Shown here piece after piece: positions 17,320 to 26,062 of a stretch of DNA of 64,000 nt. The stretch's first letter is position 1. The number at the start of each line of letters is the position of its first letter. Position numbers and translations under genes: made by a program. The notes under the pieces are model-generated. The model had not been told where the DNA came from. It ran no database searches and saw nothing but the letters and a program-made list of their open reading frames with translations. Origin of the DNA: an uncultured Holdemanella sp. (lineage in GTDB: Bacteria > Bacillota_I > Bacilli_A > Erysipelotrichales > Erysipelotrichaceae); the NCBI RefSeq assembly GCF_934772795.1, contig NZ_CAKVMR010000001.1, forward strand, positions 1 to 64,000, read 5' to 3'.

Positions 17320-17508
17320 ATGTCAGAACCAAATGAAAGATTAAATTCAATTGATTTAATCCATGAATCAGTAAAAGCAGAAGGAAGAGTTCTTGATGTA
17401 CTAATCAAAAGCGGATGCAAAAGGGAAGATTTAAAAGAAGTATCAACTTTACTTTCCATGATTTACGCATATGGATTTGAAGTTGGAAAGAGATGCGTAA
17501 AAGAATGA
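17320..17508 (+). CDS. Small early phage protein, unknown
   Basis: 62 residues, mixed charge and probably helical (LIHESVKAEGRVLDVLIKSG). GGG lies 8 bases before ATG 17320; an in-frame GTG at 17311 is possible but too close to that site. It is coupled to the next gene by ATGA. No family recognised. Confidence 0.6.
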   Translation: MSEPNERLNSIDLIHESVKAEGRVLDVLIKSGCKREDLKEVSTLLSMIYAYGFEVGKRCVKE

Positions 17509-17717
17509 AAGTTCTCTTAGGCTATAGAGACATCATGGAACTAGGTGTTTCTAAGAAAACCGCATACAAGATGTTGAATCTTATTTGCGAAACGGATGCC
17601 TACAAAAAATCCAATCTATCTAAAGTGATAGATACAAAGAAAGTTCCAACAAAGTTATTTATCAGGATGTTTCCTGAGTTTAAAGAAAGGTGTGAACAAC
17701 ATGATGGATGTAGATGA
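17505..17717 (+). CDS. Excisionase-like DNA-binding protein
   Basis: About 70 residues from ATG 17505, overlapping the previous stop (ATGA). The segment YRDIMELGVSKKTAYKMLNL reads as the winged-helix/HTH used by excisionase and MerR-like binding proteins. No other excisionase candidate is seen in the early region. Function is inferred from fold and position. Confidence 0.5.
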   Translation: MKVLLGYRDIMELGVSKKTAYKMLNLICETDAYKKSNLSKVIDTKKVPTKLFIRMFPEFKERCEQHDGCR

Positions 17718-17844
17718 TTTAAGAGAGTTGGATGACAACCGTTTTATTGATGAAGATGAGGAGGAAGAACAAGATGAGTACAGTTACGAAGACTACTGTT
17801 TCGACTGTTGCAAAGAAGAACGTGACGAAGAAGCCTGGTTCTAA
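17701..17844 (+). CDS. Small acidic protein, unknown
   Basis: 47 residues starting MMDVDDLRELDD, very rich in Asp and Glu, with CFDCC near the C-terminus. AAAGGTGTG lies just before ATG 17701. It overlaps the previous gene by 17 bases and the next by 71 in another frame; its acidic codons contain the next gene's GAGGAGGAAG ribosome site. The double overlap makes it less certain. Confidence 0.4.
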   Translation: MMDVDDLRELDDNRFIDEDEEEEQDEYSYEDYCFDCCKEERDEEAWF

Positions 17845-18067
17845 GTCAAACGCAAAGAAGAATGCAGTTGAATTAGGTGATTGCATCACGCTTCCTTCTT
17901 TCGCCAATAATGAGTATGAAACCCAGTATTCAATGCTTGTTAGAAGTCAAAAACAAACGCATATGGTTAATCGTGCTGCTAAGTTTAATTACATTTGCTC
18001 GTTAATCTGTTTCTTAGTTTCTCTAGCTTTCATTGTAATAGCCAATTGGTACATAAGAGGTTTGTAA
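17774..18067 (+). CDS. Small membrane-anchored phage protein
   Basis: 97 residues from ATG 17774, chosen because GAGGAGGAAG lies 7 bases upstream; the longer frame from 17732 has none. The N-terminus is basic and threonine/lysine-rich (KKNVTKKPGSKSNAKK). A single hydrophobic helix near the C-terminus (FNYICSLICFLVSLAFIVIA) suggests a membrane anchor with a cytoplasmic basic tail. Function unknown. Confidence 0.6.
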   Translation: MSTVTKTTVSTVAKKNVTKKPGSKSNAKKNAVELGDCITLPSFANNEYETQYSMLVRSQKQTHMVNRAAKFNYICSLICFLVSLAFIVIANWYIRGL

Positions 18068-18087
18068 ATTGAGGGGAGGAAGTAAGG

Positions 18088-18759
18088 ATGAATCTTTACC
18101 AAGACACCGATAAATTCAGTGTTGAAAAGTATGGTAGTCATGAAGAATGGCTAAAGAAACGTGGACGTGGAATCGGCGGTTCGGATGCAGCTTGTTTCAT
18201 GGATTTGAACCCATGGAAAACGCTTAATCAATTGTGGCATGACAAGAAGTTCGGTTCACAACAAATTACGAACGAGGCTATCGAATATGGAAATACCGCA
18301 GAGCCTTGTTTAAGAACATTATTTCAGGCGAAACACCCTGAATTAGATGTTCAATACGTGGATAACGTAACGCTTGTTTCTAAGGAACATGAGTTCTTGA
18401 GATACAGTCCTGATGGACTAATCTACAACAAGGAAACAAGAGAAAGAGGAATCTTGGAAATCAAAACATCTAAGATAATCAATTCTCATAGTTTGCAGAA
18501 ATGGGGTTCTAAAGGAAACGAAACAGTTCCTGATAACTATTATTGCCAAACTTTAGAAGGATTGATTGTTACGGATTTTGACTTCGTTATCTATTGTGCA
18601 GAGCTAAGATTTGCAGATGGTGATGCACGAATCATTGAGCGTTCATATCGCAAAGAAGAAGCTTTAGACAGTATGAACGATCTAAAACAAGCAATGATAG
18701 AAAAATGGGATAGGTACTTCATAGGTGATGTAGAACCACCTATCACATTGTCTATATAG
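18088..18759 (+). CDS. YqaJ-family phage exonuclease
   Basis: Lambda-exonuclease-like nuclease that resects double-stranded ends for RecT annealing. 223 residues; RGIGGSDAACFMDLNPWKT and the EYGNTAEPCLR motif are hallmarks, and SPDGLIY plus EIKTSK supply the D-(D/E)xK catalytic residues. It is followed by DUF1351 and recT, the usual two-component recombination set. Confidence 0.9.
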   Translation: MNLYQDTDKFSVEKYGSHEEWLKKRGRGIGGSDAACFMDLNPWKTLNQLWHDKKFGSQQITNEAIEYGNTAEPCLRTLFQAKHPELDVQYVDNVTLVSKEHEFLRYSPDGLIYNKETRERGILEIKTSKIINSHSLQKWGSKGNETVPDNYYCQTLEGLIVTDFDFVIYCAELRFADGDARIIERSYRKEEALDSMNDLKQAMIEKWDRYFIGDVEPPITLSI

Positions 18760-18777
18760 AAAAGAGGAGATGGAAAT

Positions 18778-19632
18778 ATGGAATTTAATTTAGAGGTACG
18801 TGCACAAAACGGAAAAGTGTACACAAATGCAAGCGATTTATTACCCGCAATCCAAGAAGGATTGAAAGCTTACGATTACGTTGTTGATGAAAACAACTAC
18901 AAGCAAGCTAAAACAGACAGAGCTTCACTTAACAATTTAGTGAAAGTTGTATCTGATAAGCGTAAGCAAGTTGAGGATGATGTATTCGCTCAGTGGATAA
19001 AGGATAAAAAAGACATTATGCAAGTCGAAAAGACTATCAAAGATGCATCCGATAAATTGGGTAACGGAATCAATGATATTGATAACGCAGAAAAAGAATT
19101 GAAGAAAAATCAGATTAAAGAGTTGTGGTTAAACATGACCAACAACAAATATCCATTCGATTTAGTTTTTGAAGAAAGATATTTGAACAAATCTGTTAAG
19201 CCTAAAGAAATTGAAGAAAGCTTGAATAACAAGTTCTTGAAAGCCGAAGAACAATTATCTTTTATCGAAGCTTCTTTACCTGATGATGAACTACAGGCAG
19301 AACAAGTTATCCAATTGTTCTGTAAAACATTGGATTTAAGCAAGGCTACAGAACGTATCAACGAAATCAAGGCAGCCAAAGCAAAGCTTCAAGAAAAAGT
19401 AAATGCTAAGATTGAGCAATCTAAACAAGCACAAATGGAAAGAGAAAATACAGTTCCTACACAAGCTCTGTTTGAAGTCACTCAGGCTCAAAATCAGACA
19501 GAGCCAAGAAGATATTGTGTATTTAGATTTGAAGGCCCTATGAGCGAATTACAAGCGTTTAATCCGATTTTGAATCAATTTATTAAAGAACATGATGTGA
19601 AAGTCAATGTTTTGGAAAAAGGAGAATGTTAA
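18778..19632 (+). CDS. DUF1351 phage protein
   Basis: 284 residues, mostly helical and coiled coil between about 50 and 230. It matches the DUF1351 pattern (NYKQAKTDRASLNNLVKVV) found between YqaJ exonuclease and RecT in many Bacillota phages. The biochemical role is unknown; context suggests recombination. GAGGAG lies upstream of ATG 18778. Confidence 0.8.
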   Translation: MEFNLEVRAQNGKVYTNASDLLPAIQEGLKAYDYVVDENNYKQAKTDRASLNNLVKVVSDKRKQVEDDVFAQWIKDKKDIMQVEKTIKDASDKLGNGINDIDNAEKELKKNQIKELWLNMTNNKYPFDLVFEERYLNKSVKPKEIEESLNNKFLKAEEQLSFIEASLPDDELQAEQVIQLFCKTLDLSKATERINEIKAAKAKLQEKVNAKIEQSKQAQMERENTVPTQALFEVTQAQNQTEPRRYCVFRFEGPMSELQAFNPILNQFIKEHDVKVNVLEKGEC

Positions 19633-19634
19633 TT

Positions 19635-20354
19635 ATGTTACAAAACAATATTGCAAAGAAAAATGACAATCAATTGGTAGAATTTTCTGCCAACGGAGAA
19701 AAAGTTAAATTATCTCCAGCTATCGTTAGAAATTATCTAGTAAATGGAAATGGCCAAATTACAGACCAAGAAATTGTTTATTTCATCAACCTATGTAAAT
19801 CGCAAGGGTTGAACCCATTCATTAAAGATTGCTACTTAATCAAGTATGGAAATACACTTCCAGCTCAAATGGTAGTTTCAAAAGATGTTTTCTTGAAACG
19901 TGCCGAAAGAAATTCAGAATTTGATGGATTAGATGCAGGAATTATCGTACTCAATGGTGAAAGTGGTGAATTGGCTTACCGAAAAGGTGCTTTCTACTTA
20001 AAAGACAGAGAAGAAGTCGTAGGTGGATGGGCAGATGTATTTAGAAAGAACACTTCACATCCAACGCATATTGAAGTCTCAGTTGAAGAATACGCAGGAA
20101 GAACTAAGGATGGAAAACTTAACTCACAATGGGGGGCTAAAATGGCAACAATGATTCGTAAAGTTGCAATCACTCAAGCTTTAAGAGAAACATTCCCTAA
20201 CGATTTCCAACAGATGTATTCAGAGGAAGAAATGAATGTGGATATGAAATTGGATGAAGCTCCAATCCAACAACCAATTGAACAAGCACCTGTTCAACCA
20301 CAAACATATTCGCAACCCGAAGAACCGCAACCCGAAGGTGTAAGTCTTGTATAA
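19635..20354 (+). CDS. recT: RecT single-strand annealing protein
   Basis: Anneals complementary single strands made by the YqaJ exonuclease. The core LCKSQGLNPFIKDCYLIKY, MVVSKDVFLKRAE and the WGAKMATMIRKVA segment are characteristic of RecT. The tail is Gln/Pro-rich and disordered. I choose ATG 19635 because AAGGAG is about 11 bases upstream, against 2 bases for ATG 19626. 239 residues. Confidence 0.92.
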   Translation: MLQNNIAKKNDNQLVEFSANGEKVKLSPAIVRNYLVNGNGQITDQEIVYFINLCKSQGLNPFIKDCYLIKYGNTLPAQMVVSKDVFLKRAERNSEFDGLDAGIIVLNGESGELAYRKGAFYLKDREEVVGGWADVFRKNTSHPTHIEVSVEEYAGRTKDGKLNSQWGAKMATMIRKVAITQALRETFPNDFQQMYSEEEMNVDMKLDEAPIQQPIEQAPVQPQTYSQPEEPQPEGVSLV

Positions 20355-20658
20355 AAGCAAACGTAGCCAAGCTACAGATATTCCTAAATCAGTTAAAGAT
20401 ACTGTATGGGAAAGAGACGGGAGAATGTGTATCTTTTGCGGTTCTCCCTTCGCATTTCCCGAAGCACACATAATCCCTAGATCATGTGGAGGTCTTGGGG
20501 TAGAAAAAAACATTATTACAGTGTGTAGAAGATGTCACAATCTTTTAGACCAAAGCACAAAGAGAGAGAAAATGTTAAGTATTGCCAAAAAATATCTAGA
20601 ACGTATCTATGGAAACATTGATGAAACAGAGGTGAAATATAATGCTAAGTCAAAATGA
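20347..20658 (+). CDS. HNH endonuclease (early region)
   Basis: 103 residues from TTG 20347, with GAAGGTG upstream and an 8-base overlap with recT. The HNH core is CIFCGSPFAFPEAHIIPRS followed by N and CRRCHNLLD, with CxxC pairs for zinc. It could process recombination intermediates. The small size and place inside an operon argue against a homing element. Confidence 0.8.
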   Translation: MYKSKRSQATDIPKSVKDTVWERDGRMCIFCGSPFAFPEAHIIPRSCGGLGVEKNIITVCRRCHNLLDQSTKREKMLSIAKKYLERIYGNIDETEVKYNAKSK

Positions 20659-21121
20659 ACTGTTGTTTAAATACAATCCATTCAAAGTCAAGTATTGGAA
20701 AGACGAAGAAATCCAAGAACAACTTGAAATTTTAGTGGATGCTTATATTCCTGATGAAAACGCAGTTATGGAAATGGCATTAAATGTTGAAAACCTTGCA
20801 AATCAAATGTTCTTAATCGGTGAAATGATGGCTAGATTACAGGAACAATCGAACATTCTTAAAGCAGATATTGAAAATAAAATGACAAACGCTATCTACG
20901 TAGAACGAAGCACTTGGGAACGTGACCATGACGGGAAAGCACCAAGCATTAAATTCTTTGAAGCGTTGGCTTGTCAAAAAGTAGCTGATGAAAGAACTAA
21001 GCTTGCAAAAGTTGATAGTGATTTAAAGCGTTTCAAAACTGCTTATGAAAGCATAGAAGCCAAGATGAATGCGACCAAGAAAAAAATAGAGGTCACTAAG
21101 TTTGAAATCGGAGGTGCTTAA
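20642..21121 (+). CDS. Coiled-coil early phage protein, unknown
   Basis: 159 residues. The middle and C-terminus are predicted coiled coil (ERTKLAKVDSDLKRFKTAYE). GAGGTG lies upstream of ATG 20642. It lies between the HNH gene and the RuvC-like resolvase, so a recombination accessory role is plausible but unproven. Confidence 0.65.
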   Translation: MLSQNELLFKYNPFKVKYWKDEEIQEQLEILVDAYIPDENAVMEMALNVENLANQMFLIGEMMARLQEQSNILKADIENKMTNAIYVERSTWERDHDGKAPSIKFFEALACQKVADERTKLAKVDSDLKRFKTAYESIEAKMNATKKKIEVTKFEIGGA

Positions 21122-21122
21122 A

Positions 21123-21629
21123 ATGGCTTTCATTGGAATTGACCCAGGAAATATAGAGAGTGCATATGTAGTTGTTGCAGATGATTTAAGCAAAGTCCTA
21201 GAAAAAGGGAAAGTTGAAAATCATGAATTGATGAAATTACTTACTCGTTTCAAGCTAACATACGATATTCGTTATGTAGCTATTGAAATGATTGCCTCAT
21301 ATGGGATGCCAGTTGGTGCATCTGTATTTGATACGTGTGTGTGGATAGGACGTTTTAAAGAGCATTGTTTGAAGCTTTTATGGGAAGTGGAATTTGTATA
21401 TAGAAAAGAAGAAAAAATGCTTCTATGCAACTCTATGAAAGCGAAAGACAGTAATATCAGGCAAGCATTGGTTGATAGGTTTGCAAAGGACACTCCAAAC
21501 AAAGGAAAAGGAACAAAAAAAGAGCCTGGATTCTTTTATGGTTTCAAAAGTGACATATATTCTGCTTTAGCAGTGGCTTGTGTGTTTTATGAAAAAATGA
21601 ACGAAAGTGGTTGGAATCATGAAATATAG
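21123..21629 (+). CDS. RuvC-like Holliday junction resolvase
   Basis: 168 residues with the RNase H-like fold of RuvC: MAFIGIDPGN supplies the first catalytic aspartate, YVAIEMIASYGM the glutamate, and SDIYSALAVA the later aspartate. It resolves branched DNA before packaging. GGAGGTG precedes ATG 21123, preferred over the longer frame from 21102. Confidence 0.8.
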   Translation: MAFIGIDPGNIESAYVVVADDLSKVLEKGKVENHELMKLLTRFKLTYDIRYVAIEMIASYGMPVGASVFDTCVWIGRFKEHCLKLLWEVEFVYRKEEKMLLCNSMKAKDSNIRQALVDRFAKDTPNKGKGTKKEPGFFYGFKSDIYSALAVACVFYEKMNESGWNHEI

Positions 21630-22311
21630 AGATTTATCAGGGAAAAAGTTTGGAAGATTGACAGTTATTAAATACGATCATTCAGATAAAAACGGATTTG
21701 CTTATTTTGAATGTATTTGTGATTGTGGCAATAGTTGTGTAGTTAAGGGTTCTCAATTAGTCGCAAAAACTAGACCAACAAGAAGTTGTGGATGCTTGCA
21801 AAAAGAAAAAGCAAAAGAACATTTAGCTGAACTTGAAAAAGAAGGAAAAGTAAAGCATGGGCAAAGGCGAACTCATGGTATGTCAAAAACACGTATATAC
21901 CGCCTTTGGATATCCATGAAAAAAAGATGCGACTGTAAAAAATATGACCATTATGAAAATTATGGTGGGAAAGGCATAAAAGTTTGTGATGAATGGAATA
22001 AATCGTTTGAAAATTTTTATAATTGGGCGATAAAAAATGGGTACGAAGAAAATCTTACAATTGACAGAATAGATGTTAATGGTGACTATTGCCCTGAAAA
22101 TTGCAGATTTGCCGATCAAAAAGCACAAATTAGAAACAGAACAAACACTGTATTTATAACACATAATGGCGAAACGAAAGCACTTATAGAGTGGTGCGAA
22201 AAATATGGCATAAAATATAAACTTGCACACGGAAGATACCTTAAAGGATTCCCTTTTGAAAAAATATTTTATAAAGGGAATCTTAGGAAGTACATAGGTA
22301 CTGAATGTTAG
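21619..22311 (+). CDS. HNH homing-endonuclease-like protein
   Basis: About 230 residues from ATG 21619. The N-terminal DLSGKKFGRLTVI with CICDCG and SCGCL looks like a DNA-binding zinc module. The C-terminal LTIDRIDVNGDYCPENCRF and AQIRNRTNT form the HNH fold common to AP2/HNH homing endonucleases of phages. It sits between the resolvase and the replication gene, overlapping the resolvase by 11 bases, with only a weak ribosome site. It is probably a selfish free-standing element. Confidence 0.7.
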   Translation: MKYRDLSGKKFGRLTVIKYDHSDKNGFAYFECICDCGNSCVVKGSQLVAKTRPTRSCGCLQKEKAKEHLAELEKEGKVKHGQRRTHGMSKTRIYRLWISMKKRCDCKKYDHYENYGGKGIKVCDEWNKSFENFYNWAIKNGYEENLTIDRIDVNGDYCPENCRFADQKAQIRNRTNTVFITHNGETKALIEWCEKYGIKYKLAHGRYLKGFPFEKIFYKGNLRKYIGTEC

Positions 22312-22323
22312 GAGGCGTTAGTT

Positions 22324-23055
22324 ATGTCAACGATCAGAGTAAACAATACAAAGGGATTTACAGTAATGAGCAATTATCACTTGCAAGATAAAGAAATCTC
22401 ATTAAAAGCAAAAGGACTTCTTGGTTTGATGCTTTCTTTACCTAGTAATTGGGATTATTCAGTAAACGGATTAGTTGCAATTGTTAAGGAAAATAAAGCA
22501 GCAGTTCAAACTGCACTTAAAGAACTTGAAGAACACAAGTATTTGAAGCGTACAAGAGTTCAAGATGAAACAGGAAGATTTGATTACATCTATGATATTT
22601 ACGAGAAACCGTATGACAAATTACCGTGGACGGAAAATCGGTGCACGGATATTCAATGCACGGAAAATCGGTGCACGGAAAATCAACCACAAATAAATAC
22701 TAATAAACAAAATACTAAAGAATTAAATACTAATAGATTAAATACTAATAATTCTTTAGGTGAAAAAGGCAAAAAAGAAACAGTTAATTCTGTTATTGCA
22801 GAGTATACACAAAACCAAGATTTGCAAGATGCTTTGCATGGGTTTGTTGAAATGAGAAATAAAGCAAGAAAGCCTTTGACTGCTAGAGCTATGAAATTGT
22901 CTTTAAATAAATTAACTGAATTAGCATTAGATGATGTTACCAAGATTGCTATTGTAAATCAGAGCATCATGCATAACTGGTTAACATTCTACAAGTTGCA
23001 GAACAATAGCGGTCAAAGGCAATTGACTAGAAAAGAAATGGGGTATGCATTTTGA
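22324..23055 (+). CDS. Phage replication initiator (winged-helix, DnaD-like)
   Basis: 243 residues. The N-terminus (FTVMSNYHLQDKEISLKAKG) is the winged helix typical of phage replisome organisers; the C-terminus (about 155-240) is helical. Between them lies a low-complexity linker of CTEN and NTN repeats encoded by DNA repeats that may be the origin. GGAGG lies upstream of ATG 22324. It probably melts the origin and recruits the host helicase through the next gene. Confidence 0.75.
   Translation: MSTIRVNNTKGFTVMSNYHLQDKEISLKAKGLLGLMLSLPSNWDYSVNGLVAIVKENKAAVQTALKELEEHKYLKRTRVQDETGRFDYIYDIYEKPYDKLPWTENRCTDIQCTENRCTENQPQINTNKQNTKELNTNRLNTNNSLGEKGKKETVNSVIAEYTQNQDLQDALHGFVEMRNKARKPLTARAMKLSLNKLTELALDDVTKIAIVNQSIMHNWLTFYKLQNNSGQRQLTRKEMGYAF
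22628..22751. repeat. Iteron-like repeats inside the replication gene (candidate origin)
   Basis: Two sets of direct repeats. The first (22628-22687) repeats CGGAAAATC and CGGTGCACGG. The second, AT-rich, set (about 22694-22751) has four copies of AAATACTAA spaced near 15 bases. Iterons next to an AT-rich block inside an initiator gene is the classic phage origin layout, as in lambda O. The repeats also encode a repetitive linker, so selection at the protein level is an alternative. Confidence 0.5.
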
Positions 23056-23645
23056 CATTAGAAGAAACTGAAAGAATCTTACAAGTGCTAAGAATCAATT
23101 ATCCTATGAGCTACAAAAACATGACTCAAGAAGATACACAAGCCTATCTGAAGCTTTGGCAAGTGTCTTTTAAGGATTATGAATACTTGGTTGTAGCAAA
23201 TGCAGTTAATCAAATCATTCAAAGTGATACAAGAGAGTTTGCTCCAAATGTAGCGCAAGTAAAAACACGAATCAGTAAAACTGCTATTGGAAAAACTAAA
23301 GAGTGTGGAGAGGCTTGGGAAATCGTTTTAAGGAACGCTAAGTGTGACCCTCATACAAGTAAGGTAAACTACGATAAACTGCCTAGAAACATTCAGAAAG
23401 CACTCGGAGGGAGCTATCTGTTAAGAGATATTGCATGGAGCAATAAAAAAGACTTGCAATATTACAGAGATAGATTTTTACAAGCTTACAAAGAAATTTG
23501 TGAAGAAGAAGTGCAGTTATTAAACTCAGGACAAATCAGTTTGGAAATGTATCAGGAACACGATCGATTGCCTGCACCTCCAAAAAAAGGAGGAAGGAAT
23601 GAAAATGTTGGGAGATTTGATGAACGGATAAAAAAGGAGGGGTAG
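23052..23645 (+). CDS. Helicase loader/inhibitor-like replication protein (G39P family)
   Basis: 197 residues from TTG 23052, overlapping the previous stop. The N-terminus (MTLEETERILQVLRINYPMS; later LKLWQVSFKDYEY) resembles the SPP1 G39P family that loads and restrains replicative helicase. No phage DnaB is found in the window, so the host helicase is the likely client. Confidence 0.65.
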   Translation: MTLEETERILQVLRINYPMSYKNMTQEDTQAYLKLWQVSFKDYEYLVVANAVNQIIQSDTREFAPNVAQVKTRISKTAIGKTKECGEAWEIVLRNAKCDPHTSKVNYDKLPRNIQKALGGSYLLRDIAWSNKKDLQYYRDRFLQAYKEICEEEVQLLNSGQISLEMYQEHDRLPAPPKKGGRNENVGRFDERIKKEG

Positions 23646-23648
23646 CAA

Positions 23649-24293
23649 GTGCAATATTATATGTTGGATAAAAACGATATATCAGTTGTACGAGGAATCG
23701 TAAACGCCAAAGATGTAATGAAGGAATTGGGCATTACAAACGCTCAATTCCATAAGATGTTGAGAAACGAGGAAACCCACAAAGGATGTATTCTTCTTCC
23801 TGTTGAAACTGATAATGAAGAAAGAAGAAAAGTCACAAGTGAAGATGACGAGCAATTCCAACTGATTGGCGAAAGTAAAACAGGAATCAGATATTACATT
23901 ACAAGTTATTTAAGAGTTGTTTCTGTTGATCTAAAAGGAAATCAAAAGGAAATGAAGGCTAAAAAGGAAACAGAATCAATATACAGAGTTGCAGTGAACT
24001 TTAAAGAAGGAAGAAGATACTTGAATGTATTGTTTGAAGCCTACAAAGCTTTTGTAGGGGAAATAGAAAAGAACGATTCTATCGTTTGGGACGGAGAAAT
24101 GAAAATTGAAAACCTAAGAGTTATCAAATTAGCTCAGACTCAAGGGTTAAGAAACAAGAAGAAAGTAAGAATAGGCAATACAGTCTATAGCTCAATTGCC
24201 GAGTGTGCTAGAAAGAATTTCATTTCTGCATCACATATGTATCAGATGATAGAAGGAATCAGACCTAATTCAATAGGTGTTGAATATGCATAG
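23649..24293 (+). CDS. Phage protein with C-terminal NUMOD-like DNA-binding motif
   Basis: 214 residues from GTG 23649, with AAGGAGGGG upstream. The C-terminus (VRIGNTVYSSIAECARKNFI) resembles the NUMOD1-type helix-turn-helix found in intron-type endonucleases. The rest is not recognised and no nuclease motif is visible. It may be a DNA-binding remnant or a regulator. Confidence 0.5.
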   Translation: MQYYMLDKNDISVVRGIVNAKDVMKELGITNAQFHKMLRNEETHKGCILLPVETDNEERRKVTSEDDEQFQLIGESKTGIRYYITSYLRVVSVDLKGNQKEMKAKKETESIYRVAVNFKEGRRYLNVLFEAYKAFVGEIEKNDSIVWDGEMKIENLRVIKLAQTQGLRNKKKVRIGNTVYSSIAECARKNFISASHMYQMIEGIRPNSIGVEYA

Positions 24294-24311
24294 ATAAGGA
24301 GTCAAAAAGAA

Positions 24312-24773
24312 ATGAACAGAGTTATTTTATCAGGTGAAATCGGTAGCGATATTGTTTTAAAGAAAACTACTACAGGACAAAGCCTTTGCAACTTTTCAAT
24401 TGAAGTAAAGGAAAAGGGAAAAAACGGGCAGGAACACAAATACTTCTTCGATTGTACTGCGTGGGGAGATAATGCAGAATACATTAATCAATATGGTTTC
24501 AGAGGACAACATATTGAAGTTGACGGAAAGCTTCAAAAAAGCTCATACACGAACAAAGACAACCAAAAGGTATATAAGACTAGTGTTTACGTTATGGACG
24601 TAGAATTGGCTTTAAACAACGCTACAATGCCACAAACGCAAGCTTATCAACAACAAGCAAGTCAACAAAGGTGTCAACAAGCGTATCAACCTCAACAAGT
24701 ACCATTTACAAATCAAGTAAATTACAAATCATATCCAGCAAATGATGATTTGGGTGAAGGGATGCCATTCTAG
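24312..24773 (+). CDS. ssb: Single-stranded DNA-binding protein
   Basis: 153 residues. OB fold at residues 1-105 (MNRVILSGEIGSDIVLKKT; FDCTAWGDNAEYI), a Gln-rich disordered linker, and the acidic tip DDLGEGMPF that recruits partner proteins. Located after replication genes. Confidence 0.93.
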   Translation: MNRVILSGEIGSDIVLKKTTTGQSLCNFSIEVKEKGKNGQEHKYFFDCTAWGDNAEYINQYGFRGQHIEVDGKLQKSSYTNKDNQKVYKTSVYVMDVELALNNATMPQTQAYQQQASQQRCQQAYQPQQVPFTNQVNYKSYPANDDLGEGMPF

Positions 24774-24986
24774 ATGATTGCGAAAAGATATGATGATGAA
24801 CTTATGTACAGTGTTCAAAGATGTGATGATAGTTCTAACAAATACAAATACTGTACGAGAGATGGAAAACTAGCTTTTAAAAAGCCTGACAAAGATTTTC
24901 TAGGGGTAACAAAGCAAAACTATAAGAATGTGTATGTTATCAACGGAGAAATTTACATTGGAGAATATGTTGGGAAGGATAAATAA
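24774..24986 (+). CDS. Small phage protein, unknown
   Basis: 70 residues, begins immediately after the ssb stop and ends immediately before the methyltransferase. Rich in Lys, Tyr and Asp; no motif recognised. Tight packing and a good open frame support it being real. Confidence 0.55.
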   Translation: MIAKRYDDELMYSVQRCDDSSNKYKYCTRDGKLAFKKPDKDFLGVTKQNYKNVYVINGEIYIGEYVGKDK

Positions 24987-25700
24987 ATGGAGAAACAGAT
25001 AAATCTCACGGGGGGGGTTATCTATAATCAAGATTGTTTAAAAGGACTAAAAGAAATTAAAGACAATCAATTTGATGTTGCGATTACATCCCCTCCATAT
25101 AACAGGGTAAGAAATGATAAGTACGCTCATTATGACGATGTTAAAAACAATTATTACAAGATGATCGTTGATGTAACGAATGAGTTATTAAGAGTGTGCA
25201 AGAAAGATGTAATCGTGAATATTCAAGCAACGTATTTCAACAAAAAAGATGTTTATAAATACATTGGATATTTCGCAGATAAGTTAAAAGGAATTGTGAT
25301 TTGGGAGAAAACAAACCCTCAACCAAGTATCAACAAGATTAAGGATGAGAACGGAAACATACTTACATCAGTATGTAATGCGGTTGAATATTTCTTTGTT
25401 TTAAATGAACAAGCAGAGGAGTTTAGAGCTTATGGGTCAATCAAAAACATTGTGCATAGCTCAGTTAATGAAAAACACTTTAAAGGGCATGGAGCAATTA
25501 TGAAATATGAAATTGCAGATTGGTTTGTTAAAAATTTCAGTGTTAAGGGAGATACGATTGTTGACCCATTCTAAGGAACAGGAACAACTGCTATTGCGTC
25601 AGAACTTAATAAAAGAAAATATGTTGGATATGAAATATCTAAAGAATATTGTCAAATTGCAAAGAAAAGAATCGCAATAGAAACAAGCACATTATTTTAA
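24987..25700 (+). pseudogene. DNA (adenine or N4-cytosine) methyltransferase with in-frame stop
   Basis: Beta-class methyltransferase order: catalytic motif TSPPYN near residue 36 and the SAM motif at the C-terminus. At 25572 a TAA interrupts the SAM motif exactly between DPF and GTGTT, where Cys, Ser or Met is usual. The same frame then runs on through GTGTTAIASELNKRKYVGYE to a natural stop at 25700. As written only 195 residues are made and SAM binding should fail. A G8 tract (25010-25017) lies near the start and is in frame at this length. No cognate restriction gene is adjacent, so a protective orphan methylase is likely. Confidence 0.8.
25010..25017 (+). repeat. G8 homopolymer in the methyltransferase start region
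   Basis: Eight G within codons 8-11 of the methyltransferase. At eight the frame is open; a gain or loss of one G would stop translation early. Such runs are rare in this AT-rich sequence. Confidence 0.8.
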
Positions 25701-25718
25701 CGAGGTGTGAAATGGTAT

Positions 25719-26048
25719 ATGGATAACATTTACGGAAGAAACGCTTTGTTTGTAAAAAACAGAGAATTAAAGAAAGCGGACAAATATATTAAGCGTGTGT
25801 TCCCTGATGCAGAGTTTTATATAGATTACGAGCACGCATTAGTTTTTGAAAGAATAGGCGAAGATGAAGAAATTGATCTTGATTATCATACAGTGATAAA
25901 TGGGATTGCTTACAAAGGAACATTTACAAATTGCTATTCTGATTTAGTTGAATTTTACAGAGAAGAAGAGCTTAAAAATGATAAAGAGAATAAATCAGAA
26001 GTGTTTACATTTAATGGTAAGAAATTTGAGCAAGAACCATTGTTTTAA
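25719..26048 (+). CDS. Phage protein, unknown
   Basis: 109 residues from ATG 25719, with GAGGTG about 10 bases upstream; GTG 25707 is an alternative. Acidic, with a FNGKKFEQEPLF tail. No family recognised. It sits between the two methyltransferase genes. Confidence 0.55.
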   Translation: MDNIYGRNALFVKNRELKKADKYIKRVFPDAEFYIDYEHALVFERIGEDEEIDLDYHTVINGIAYKGTFTNCYSDLVEFYREEELKNDKENKSEVFTFNGKKFEQEPLF

Positions 26049-26062
26049 ATAGGAGTAAAAAG

